A stretch of 64,000 bases of DNA, taken from positions 124,001-188,000 of the forward strand of contig JAACZU010000007.1 of the NCBI GenBank assembly GCA_009996615.1, read 5' to 3'. A model generated the notes under the pieces. That model had not been told where the DNA came from, searched no databases, and saw only the letters and a list, made by a program, of their open reading frames with translations. The DNA comes from Rhodanobacteraceae bacterium. GTDB taxonomy: Bacteria > Pseudomonadota > Gammaproteobacteria > Xanthomonadales > Rhodanobacteraceae. Position 1 is the stretch's first letter, and each line of letters opens with the position of its first letter. This document shows, piece after piece, positions 19,554 to 27,295 of the stretch. Made by a program: the position numbers and the translations under genes.

Positions 19554-20512
19554 GTCGTGGCTCCCGCTGCTTGCGGATGCTCCGCAGGTCGATGCTTCAG
19601 TGCGCCGAGGAGGCGGGCCGGTGGCTCGCCGGTACGCAACCAGTCCAGCGCCAGGGGCCACAGCGCCTCGCGGAAGCGCTCGTGGAAGAAGGCGAAATGG
19701 CCGATTTCGGCCTGCTCGACGGCCGCGGGAGCCAAGCGCAGGTGATGACGCTCGCTGCCGGTGTAGTAATCCAGCAGGCGGTCCAGCGCCGGTACCGTGC
19801 CGAATGGATCGTCCTCGATGCCCAGCGCCAGGATCGGTGCGCGCACCTGGCCGAAGCGCCGTGCCAGCATTTCGGCTTCGGGCTCGCCTTCCAGTGTCTC
19901 CCGGCCTCGGCGCACCGTGCCCTCGAAGCGGGGACCCATGCGTGCCCAGTCCAGCGCCACGCCCTTGGGCGTGTCCTCCATCCATCCCAGGCGCTTGGCC
20001 GGCACGTAGCCAAGCACCCGCGCCAGCAGCGGCATGGCCACGTGCCAGCGCAGGAACATGGCGCGGCGCGCGGCGGGCGCATAGTCGCGCCAGTAGGCGT
20101 ACTGCGCCCCCATGGTGAAGATGCGCCGCACGCGGTGTGCGGACGCGGCCAGCCCGATCACGAAGCCCCCGGCGGAGTGGCCGACCACGTCGATCGGCTG
20201 GCCGGGGAATCGCCAGGCGAGGTACTGCAGCACACCCTCGAAATCGTGCTGCCCCCAGTCGATCCAGTCGGCCTGCAGCCGACGCAGCCCACGGTGTCGC
20301 GATTCGCCGATGCCGCGGTAGTCGTAGGTCACCACGTCCCATCCGTGGCTGTGGAGCCAGTCGGCAAAGCGCGCGTAGTACCGGCAGCGCACCGAGGTGG
20401 CCGCGTTGATGACCGCGACCGGATGTGGGCGTCGTGGATCGCAGGGGCGGCGCCAGGCGAATCCACCCAGGGCATAGCCGTCGGCGGCGCGAATGTCGAT
20501 GGGCTCAGCCAT
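19550..20512 (-). CDS. Alpha/beta hydrolase
   Basis: VVTYDYRGIGESRHRG, IDVVGHSAGGFVIGLAAS. Confidence 0.87.
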   Translation of the reverse strand: MAEPIDIRAADGYALGGFAWRRPCDPRRPHPVAVINAATSVRCRYYARFADWLHSHGWDVVTYDYRGIGESRHRGLRRLQADWIDWGQHDFEGVLQYLAWRFPGQPIDVVGHSAGGFVIGLAASAHRVRRIFTMGAQYAYWRDYAPAARRAMFLRWHVAMPLLARVLGYVPAKRLGWMEDTPKGVALDWARMGPRFEGTVRRGRETLEGEPEAEMLARRFGQVRAPILALGIEDDPFGTVPALDRLLDYYTGSERHHLRLAPAAVEQAEIGHFAFFHERFREALWPLALDWLRTGEPPARLLGALKHRPAEHPQAAGATT

Positions 20513-20804
20513 TCACAGCGAGACCCTGGACCAGCAGCACCACGGCCTGTGCGCCGGCCTTGCGATCCTGGGCAATGCGTTGGTACTCGTCCGATTCCGC
20601 CCAGTCATGGAAGGCGGCTTCGTCGGGAAAGGACATGAGCACGAGCTTCTGGTGCGGCCAGGTGCCTTCGATGGTGCGCGGCTGCTCGTCCGCGGCCAGC
20701 AGACGTCCCCGGTAGTGGCGAAACACCTCCATGAAGCGGGCCTGGTAGCGGTCGTAGGCGGTCCGGTCGTGGATGGTGAGTTGGGCGATGGCGAAAACGG
20801 TCAT
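20505..20804 (-). CDS. DUF1330 family protein
   Basis: MTVFAIAQLTIHDRTAYDRYQARFMEVFRHYRGRLLAADEQPRTIEGTWPHQKLVLMSFPDEAAFHDW. Confidence 0.87.
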   Translation of the reverse strand: MTVFAIAQLTIHDRTAYDRYQARFMEVFRHYRGRLLAADEQPRTIEGTWPHQKLVLMSFPDEAAFHDWAESDEYQRIAQDRKAGAQAVVLLVQGLAVNG

Positions 20805-21202
20805 GACAAAGACTCCTCGTCGCGATGGCGATCCGGTTCGGCGGCCGAGGTCGATTCGACGCGGTCGCCTTGCGTGCTGGGGCTGGAGAACACCAGGAAC
20901 TGCACGTCTTCGTCGCCACCATTGGCGGCGATGTGGCGAGTGCCGGCCGGGACATGCACGCCTTGACCGGCTTCCAGCAGCACGTCCTGGTCGGGCGTGC
21001 TCAGGCGCAGGTGACCACCGAGCACGTAGAAGAACTGGTGCGCCCTGGCGTGCCAGTGGGGTGCCTCGGCGCCGCCGGCGGGCATCCATTCCTGGCGCAC
21101 CTGCATGTGTTGCAGTTCCAGCAGTCGCCAGCCCAGGCAGACCCCGCCCCAGTCATAGCGGTTGCCGTCGTCGGTCCGGACGGCGCGCAGCAGTGCCGTC
21201 AT
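20801..21202 (-). CDS. Cupin domain protein
   Basis: HWHARAHQFFYVLGGHLRLSTPDQDVLLEAGQGVHVPAGTRHIAANGG. Confidence 0.87.
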   Translation of the reverse strand: MTALLRAVRTDDGNRYDWGGVCLGWRLLELQHMQVRQEWMPAGGAEAPHWHARAHQFFYVLGGHLRLSTPDQDVLLEAGQGVHVPAGTRHIAANGGDEDVQFLVFSSPSTQGDRVESTSAAEPDRHRDEESLS

Positions 21203-21591
21203 GGCGTTCCCTCCTCGGCAGAGACGCCGTGCAGGGCCTCGCCATGGACCTGCCGCCCGCTCTCGAAGCGCATGATCTCGCACATGTGCGTGCGCTTGCC
21301 GCCGGCCTGCGCCACGTAATGGACGACGACGGTCTGCGCCTCGACATCGCAGATGGCCGAGATGAGTTCGAACCGCAGGTCCGGCCTGTCGGCGAGCGCG
21401 GCCAGCCAGTAGCGGCGCAGCGCGTCCTTGCCCTGTACCCGCGTGCCACCGGTATAGGGCTGCGCCAGCGCGCTCACGAACAGTGCGTCGTCGGCATAGG
21501 CCGCCAGCACCGCCGACACGTCGCGCCGGTTCCAGTCGTCGATCCAGGCCAGCGCATGAGCCCGGAGTTGATCATGGGAGAGTGTCGTCAT
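21199..21591 (-). CDS. SnoaL-like/NTF2-fold protein
   Basis: WIDDWNRRDVSAVLAAYADDALFVSALAQPYTGGTRVQGKDALRRYWLAALA. Confidence 0.85.
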   Translation of the reverse strand: MTTLSHDQLRAHALAWIDDWNRRDVSAVLAAYADDALFVSALAQPYTGGTRVQGKDALRRYWLAALADRPDLRFELISAICDVEAQTVVVHYVAQAGGKRTHMCEIMRFESGRQVHGEALHGVSAEEGTP

Positions 21592-21595
21592 GGCA

Positions 21596-22189
21596 TCAGA
21601 TCCAGAAGAGAAGAACGGTCAGGGCGGCCAGGGTCGCCATCGCACGGTTGATCGCGCGAGCAACCGTGCGGTCGCGCAGCCAGGGCCGCAGGCCGGCGCC
21701 GAAGGCGGCCCAGACCAGCATGCAGGGCAGTCCGATGGCGGCGAACACCAGGCTGACCACCAGCAGGCGCAGCGCGTAGCCTTCGCCCGGCGGCAGGAAG
21801 GTGGACACCACCGTCACCGAGATCAGCCAGGCCTTCGGATTGACGAACTGAAAGGCCAGCGCCTGCATGAAGCCGATGGGCCGGCCGGCCTCGGTCTCCT
21901 CCAGCTCGGCAGCGCGCCACAGCCGCGCGGCCAGCCAGAGCAGGTAGAGGCTGCCCACGACCTTCAATGCGACCTGCAGGCGAGGTTCGAGGGCGAACAC
22001 CGCACCGAGGCCGGCGCCGGTGATCCCAAGCTGCACCATCACGCCCGCGGGGATGCCCAGCAGGTGCGGCCAGGTTCGGCCCAGGCCGAAGAGCAGGCCC
22101 GAGGACATCAGCATCACGTTGTTGGGACCGGGCGTGATCGACATGACGAAGGCGTAGACGATCAGCGCCACGAAGGCGGTGTGTTCCAT
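21596..22189 (-). CDS. LysE family translocator
   Basis: MSITPGPNNVMLMSSGLLFGLGRTWPHLLGIPAGV; FQFVNPKAWLISVT. Confidence 0.88.
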   Translation of the reverse strand: MEHTAFVALIVYAFVMSITPGPNNVMLMSSGLLFGLGRTWPHLLGIPAGVMVQLGITGAGLGAVFALEPRLQVALKVVGSLYLLWLAARLWRAAELEETEAGRPIGFMQALAFQFVNPKAWLISVTVVSTFLPPGEGYALRLLVVSLVFAAIGLPCMLVWAAFGAGLRPWLRDRTVARAINRAMATLAALTVLLFWI

Positions 22190-22277
22190 GGGAATTCGCT
22201 GGGACGGGGAGTACCGGGGCGTTGAGGGAAAGACGAGGCCCGTCCGCAAATCGATTCTGGGCCGGGCATGGCGCCGA

Positions 22278-22312
22278 CTCCAGCGAGTTTTTTTCAGCCA
22301 GCGTTGAGATTT
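22278..22312. promoter_or_regulatory. Recurrent 35-bp upstream element, copy 1 (before LysE)
   Basis: CTCCAGCGAG-N3-TTTTCAG-N7-TGAGATTT. Confidence 0.45.
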
Positions 22313-22332
22313 CTGTGGGCGCCCGACACCAC

Positions 22333-22644
22333 CTACGGACTGCCCACCCTTTCCACGACCAGGATGCGTGCCTCGCCACGAGGAACCGCGAGGTGCTCGC
22401 ATCCCGCTTCCGCGAAGAAGACATCGCCGACGCCCAGCTCGATCACCTGCTCCCGCCCATCGACTCGATGGTGCATGTCCACCGTGCCGTCCAAGACCAC
22501 GAAGACCTCCTCGCCGTCGTTGATGTGCCAGCGATCGGCTTGGTCGGTCCAGTGAAACTTCACGGACAAGCCGGGCAGTTCGGCAATGGGGACAGCCCCC
22601 CAGGGCCTGTTGGTGGTGACCTCCCGGCCACGGACGACCTTCAT
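22333..22644 (-). CDS. Cupin domain protein
   Basis: HINDGEEVFVVLDGTVDMHHRVDGREQVIELGVGDVFFAEAGCEHLA. Confidence 0.85.
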   Translation of the reverse strand: MKVVRGREVTTNRPWGAVPIAELPGLSVKFHWTDQADRWHINDGEEVFVVLDGTVDMHHRVDGREQVIELGVGDVFFAEAGCEHLAVPRGEARILVVERVGSP

Positions 22645-22701
22645 GGAATCGCCTCCGTTGTCGATGTGTTGGCCGGCATTCTTCAAAGGCGTCGGCGACT
22701 G

Positions 22702-22736
22702 CTCCAGCGAGAAATTTTCAGTCCCACCTGAGATAT
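22702..22736. promoter_or_regulatory. Recurrent 35-bp upstream element, copy 2 (before cupin)
   Basis: CTCCAGCGAG-N3-TTTTCAG-N7-TGAGATAT, same internal spacing as copy 1. Confidence 0.45.
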
Positions 22737-22844
22737 TCGCGTTTGGACGCAAGCGTCATCGCGCAGCAGACTTCGCAGGTACTGCCCGGCGCTGCCGAAT
22801 CGATGACGGCCCGGCACTTCGGGCGGTTCCTCGCAGGAGAACCC

Positions 22845-23624
22845 ATGTCTTCCGATTTCATTCGATGCGCGTCGCACCCAGACGGCTATGCCGAGTTGGT
22901 CATCGACCGGCCGGCAGCCCGCAACGCCCTGTGCCGCTCACTGACCGATGCGATGGCCGCGCACCTCGACAGGCTGGCGGCCGACGCCGCCGTGCGGGTG
23001 GTCCTGCTGCGCGCCGAAGGCGAACACTTCGCGGCCGGTGCCGATCTCAAGGAAATGCTCGGCATCAGCGCGGAGCAGGCGCGCGCCACCGACTTCGCCG
23101 GTTGCTGCGCGCCGCTGGGCACGTTCCCCAAGCCCGTGGTGGCGCTGGTGCAGGGCTTCGCGCTCGGCGGCGGCTGCGAGCTGGTCGAGATGTGCGACAT
23201 CGTGCTGGCGGCCGAGAACGCCATGTTCGGCCACCCGGAGGTTCGCGTCGGCACCATGCCCGGCGCGGGCGGCACCCAGCGCCTGCCGCGCCTGCTCGGC
23301 ATGGCCAAGGCGCTGGACCTGCTGCTGACCGGGCGCCGCATGGACGCCCGCGAGGCCGAACGCAGCGGGCTGGTCTCGCGCGTCGTGCCCGCCGACCACC
23401 TGCTCGAAGAGGGCCGCCGGCTCGCCGCCGACATGGCATCGCTGTCGGGCGAGGTGCTGGTCCTGATCAAGCAGGCCGCGCGCGCCAGCGCCAGCCTGCC
23501 CATGGACGAAGGACTGCGCCGCGAGCGGGCCGCCTTCCACCGCACCCTTTCGCTGCCCGACCGCGAGGAAGGCATGCGGGCATTCCTGGAGAAGCGGCCG
23601 CCTCGCTTCAACCCCCATTCCTGA
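22845..23624 (+). CDS. Enoyl-CoA hydratase/isomerase family protein
   Basis: [77 protein letters not shown]. Confidence 0.92.
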   Translation: MSSDFIRCASHPDGYAELVIDRPAARNALCRSLTDAMAAHLDRLAADAAVRVVLLRAEGEHFAAGADLKEMLGISAEQARATDFAGCCAPLGTFPKPVVALVQGFALGGGCELVEMCDIVLAAENAMFGHPEVRVGTMPGAGGTQRLPRLLGMAKALDLLLTGRRMDAREAERSGLVSRVVPADHLLEEGRRLAADMASLSGEVLVLIKQAARASASLPMDEGLRRERAAFHRTLSLPDREEGMRAFLEKRPPRFNPHS

Positions 23625-23639
23625 CACCGGAGCCTTGCC

Positions 23640-24152
23640 ATGCCACTGTCCGATTTCAAGACACCGAGGGATCGACGCTACTTCGAGGACTACGAAAAGG
23701 GCCGATCGTTCGAGTACGGCCCCATCGGGGTCGAAGAGCCGGAAGTCATCGCGTTCGCGCGGCAATTCGATCCCCAGGCCATGCACATCGATCCCGAGGC
23801 GGCGGCCCGCGGGCCGTTCCACGGCCTGATCGCCAGTGGCTGGCACACCATCGGCCTGATGATGCGGCTGTTCGTCGACCACTACCTGACGTCGGTGGCA
23901 AGCCTGGCCTCGCCGGGCGTCGATGAAGTCCGCTGGTTCAAGCCGGTGCGCCCGGGCGACCAGTTGCACCTGCGGCTGACCATCGCCGACGCGGCGCCAT
24001 CGCGCTCCAAGCCCGACCGCGGCATGGTGCATACCGTGGCCGAGGGGATCAACCAGCAGGGCGAGGTCGTCGCGAGCTTCAAGGCCATGAACCTCATCGG
24101 CCGCCGCCACCCTGAGGCGACCCCACAGCGAGAAGGAACGTCCGCACCATGA
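23640..24152 (+). CDS. MaoC-like dehydratase
   Basis: [42 protein letters not shown]...ASGWHT. Confidence 0.9.
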   Translation: MPLSDFKTPRDRRYFEDYEKGRSFEYGPIGVEEPEVIAFARQFDPQAMHIDPEAAARGPFHGLIASGWHTIGLMMRLFVDHYLTSVASLASPGVDEVRWFKPVRPGDQLHLRLTIADAAPSRSKPDRGMVHTVAEGINQQGEVVASFKAMNLIGRRHPEATPQREGTSAP

Positions 24153-24607
24153 CCCAAGCCGCCCCCTCCTTGCCGCTCGATCCCCAGGTCGAGCGAATCG
24201 TCCGCGACAGCTTCGCCCGCCAGGGCCTGATGCACCACCTCGGCGCCGAACTGCACGAGGTTGCGCGCGGGCGGGTCAGCATCCGGTTGCCGTTCCGCGA
24301 AACCCTCACCCAGCAGCATGGCTACTTCCATGCCGGCGGCACCAGCGCCATCGCCGACTCGGCCGGCGGCTACGCGGGCTTCACGCTGTTTCCCCCAGAC
24401 AGCTCCGTGCTGACCGTCGAGTTCAAGATCAACCTGCTCGCCCCCGCGCAGGGCGACTACCTCGAAGCGGTCGGCACGGTGGTGCGCTCCGGACGCACCC
24501 TGACCATCTGCCAGCTCGAAGTCTTCGGCGTCACCGAACAGGGGCGCGCCCAGGTGGCGCTCGGCCAGCAGACCCTGATCTGCCTGCAGGGCAAGCAGGA
24601 TCGATGA
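24149..24607 (+). CDS. PaaI-family thioesterase
   Basis: TQQHGYFHAGGTSAIADSAGGYAGFTLFPPDSSVLTVEFKINLLAPA. Confidence 0.9.
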   Translation: MTQAAPSLPLDPQVERIVRDSFARQGLMHHLGAELHEVARGRVSIRLPFRETLTQQHGYFHAGGTSAIADSAGGYAGFTLFPPDSSVLTVEFKINLLAPAQGDYLEAVGTVVRSGRTLTICQLEVFGVTEQGRAQVALGQQTLICLQGKQDR

Positions 24608-24671
24608 CGTTTCCGGTGTCCGCGCAAGGATGCGCTCGGCGGCCAGTTCCGCCATTCATGAAGGAGAACCC

Positions 24672-25265
24672 ATGACCCCAACCTCGACCCAAACCCTCGG
24701 GACCCTCGACACAACCCGCTGGCTGCGTGGACAGTCCAAAGCGACCAAGGTGCTGGCGGTGCTGTTCGGCACCCTCGTGCTCACCGCGTCGTCCTATGTC
24801 AGCGTGCCCATGGTGCCGGTGCCGATGACCATGCAGACGCTGGCCGTCACGCTGGTCGGCGCACTGTACGGCTGGCGCCTGGGTGGCCTGACGATCCTCG
24901 TCTGGCTGGCCCAGGGCGCGCTCGGCTTGCCGGTGTTCGCCGGCGGCACGGGAGGCCTGGCGCGCTTCCTGGGACCGACGGGCGGCTACCTGCTGGCCTT
25001 TCCCGTGGCCGGCGCGCTGACCGGCTGGCTGGTCGAACGCGGCTGGCATGGCGGGCGCGTCGTGTTGGCCTTCGCGGCGATGCTGATCGGCAACGCCCTG
25101 TGCCTGCTGCTCGGCGGCGCCTGGCTGGCCGCGATGGTCGGCGTGCAGAAAGCCATCGCCGTGGGCGTGGCCCCCTTCGTCCTCGGTGGCGTGCTCAAGT
25201 CGGTACTTGGTGCAGCGCTGCTCAAGGCCATCGACAGCGGTACCCGCAAGGCGGCGCACCGATGA
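24672..25265 (+). CDS. bioY: BioY biotin transporter S-component
   Basis: SYVSVPMVPVPMTMQTLAVTLVGALYGWRLG...GPTGGYLLAFPVAGALTGWL. Confidence 0.92.
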   Translation: MTPTSTQTLGTLDTTRWLRGQSKATKVLAVLFGTLVLTASSYVSVPMVPVPMTMQTLAVTLVGALYGWRLGGLTILVWLAQGALGLPVFAGGTGGLARFLGPTGGYLLAFPVAGALTGWLVERGWHGGRVVLAFAAMLIGNALCLLLGGAWLAAMVGVQKAIAVGVAPFVLGGVLKSVLGAALLKAIDSGTRKAAHR

Positions 25266-25296
25266 CGCGCGTTCCGGGCCGGCCCGGTACATCACG

Positions 25297-25719
25297 ATGA
25301 ACGCCCTCGATGCGGAGCAGGCGCGGCGCTTTGCGCTGGCGTGGCTGCCCGCCTGGACCGGCAACGATCCCCAGCGGCTGGCTTCCTTCTATTCGGAGGA
25401 TGCCTTCTATCTCGACCCTGCCGTACCCCAAGGGCTGCGGGGAAAGCCCGCGTTGCTGGGCTATTTCGAGCGCCTGTTGGCGCGCAATCCGGCGTGGGTG
25501 TGGACGCAGGTCGAGGGCATCCCCATGCAGGATGGCTTTCTCAACAAATGGCGCGCGGACATCCCGGTTGGCGGCGAGGTGTTGACCGTGGTCGGCGTAT
25601 GCCTGGTGCAACTGGACCACGCGGGCAAGATTCGCCGCAACGAGGTGTATTTCGACCGCAGCGACTGGATGACCAGGATGGGAGCGGCATCGAAGCGGGA
25701 TCGGGGCGGAGGGCCATGA
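25297..25719 (+). CDS. SnoaL-like/NTF2-fold protein
   Basis: LAWLPAWTGNDPQRLASFYSEDAFYLDPAVPQGLRGKPALLGYFERLL. Confidence 0.8.
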   Translation: MNALDAEQARRFALAWLPAWTGNDPQRLASFYSEDAFYLDPAVPQGLRGKPALLGYFERLLARNPAWVWTQVEGIPMQDGFLNKWRADIPVGGEVLTVVGVCLVQLDHAGKIRRNEVYFDRSDWMTRMGAASKRDRGGGP

Positions 25720-26513
25720 GCGAACAGCGGGCAGGAAGCGGTTGGTGGACAAGGATCTACGTCTTCGTGGTGGAGCCGGTGCTCTTGGTGTCGGGCCTGA
25801 TGCTGGTGCTTGCGTTGCTGTCGTCCCTGCGCGCGGAGCCTGGCCCCGCCAGACTGGCTGCCACGGTCCTCCTCGTCACCTTCGTCATGGGACTCATGGT
25901 CCTGGCCCGACAATATGGACGCCGCCTGCGCTGGCGACGCAGGCACATGCCCTTGCCTCGCTTCCCGGCGACGCTGCGCATTCCCATCGCGCGCGCCGCG
26001 TGGTGGGAAGTGCTGGTCATGGGCATGGGGATCGTGTTCCCTCTGCTGGTCGTCGTGCTGCCGCCCCTCGTCAGGGACATCCACGAGACGGACCCTGTCG
26101 TGCTCGCCCTTGCGCTGGGCGGCGTCATCCTGGCCGTGGCGCTCACACGGGCGATCGTGCGAACACTCGTGCGGCGGTTGCGTCGCCTCGATCCACCCGC
26201 CGACCTCGTGGCCGATGCCCTCGGCCTCACGCGCGAAGGCCCCCAGCAGGTCTTCGTTCCCTGGCAGGCGATACGGGCCATCGAACATGCGAAGTTACGA
26301 ATCTGGAACTCGCACCTGCACCTACTGGCGCTGAAAGTCGATGATCCGCATCGATATGGCCTGGACACCAGTCGCTTCCAAAGGCTGATGCTCAGGGGCA
26401 CCACCGACGAACGCGGCATGAACGTCGGGCTCATCAACCTGAGCGGCTACATGCCTTCGCCATCGGACAGCGTGCGCGCCCTCCGCGACTACTGGGCCTC
26501 GGCGAGGCCATGA
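25716..26513 (+). CDS. Membrane protein of unknown function
   Basis: ATG at 25716 overlaps upstream stop; 265 aa with several hydrophobic segments; C-terminus overlaps convergent DsbA-like gene. Confidence 0.65.
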   Translation: MSEQRAGSGWWTRIYVFVVEPVLLVSGLMLVLALLSSLRAEPGPARLAATVLLVTFVMGLMVLARQYGRRLRWRRRHMPLPRFPATLRIPIARAAWWEVLVMGMGIVFPLLVVVLPPLVRDIHETDPVVLALALGGVILAVALTRAIVRTLVRRLRRLDPPADLVADALGLTREGPQQVFVPWQAIRAIEHAKLRIWNSHLHLLALKVDDPHRYGLDTSRFQRLMLRGTTDERGMNVGLINLSGYMPSPSDSVRALRDYWASARP

Positions 26514-27283
26514 CGGCGACCACGCACCGCCGTGCCGGAGGCGTCGGCGGCCCCCACTGAACGAGCGTCCGGCCTGTCCGGCGATGCAACCAGATCGAGC
26601 GCCGACAGCAGCGCATCGCCCTCGACCGGGCCGTGCAGCAGCAGCGTTTTCCCGGTCAGGCCGTCGTCAAGCCGCACGGTGGGCGTGGCGTTGATGCCGC
26701 TGCGCAGGGCCTCTTCGGCCTGCGCGCGAACGATGGCCGCGGGGCGGTCGCTGTCCAGGCAGGTCCGCATGGCGGTCGTCAGGCCTGGCCAGGCCTGATC
26801 GGTCGGCAGCCCCTGGCCATCGCCGCGGGTGTTTTGGTAGAGCCAGGCGATGGCACCGAAGAAGGCCTCGTGGCCTTGCGCTTCGCCTGCGCACTCGGCC
26901 ACGCGGGCCAGCCGGCTTGCCTCGGGATCGTGCATCGCCAGCGGCAGGTGATGCCACCGCAGGCTGGCCTCTGGATGGGCATCGATCCAGGCCACCAAGG
27001 TCGGGTAGTAGGCCTTGCAGAACGGACATTCCAGGTCGGCGTACAGCGTCAGCGTGAAGCGCGCATCGGCAGGGCCGTGGCGCCAGGGTGGGCCGGCCGG
27101 ATGCGCCTGCGCGACCTCGGGCTCCGTGCGCGGTGTAGGTGCACCGGGCGTGCGGTACAAGGGCCAGCCCAGCAGGCCGGCTACAAGGATGCCGGCGACC
27201 ACCCAGGGCAGCCGTGGCAGGCGCCCGGCGCGCTTGCGAATGGCCTGGGACCGGCTCGGCAAGGTGGTTCGCTTCGAGGACAT
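26489..27283 (-). CDS. DsbA-like/thioredoxin-fold protein of the ICE
   Basis: FTLTLYADLECPFCKAYYPTLVAWIDAHPEASLRWHHLPL (CPFC active site). Confidence 0.88.
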   Translation of the reverse strand: MSSKRTTLPSRSQAIRKRAGRLPRLPWVVAGILVAGLLGWPLYRTPGAPTPRTEPEVAQAHPAGPPWRHGPADARFTLTLYADLECPFCKAYYPTLVAWIDAHPEASLRWHHLPLAMHDPEASRLARVAECAGEAQGHEAFFGAIAWLYQNTRGDGQGLPTDQAWPGLTTAMRTCLDSDRPAAIVRAQAEEALRSGINATPTVRLDDGLTGKTLLLHGPVEGDALLSALDLVASPDRPDARSVGAADASGTAVRGRRHGLAEAQ

Positions 27284-27295
27284 GACGCGCTCCGG

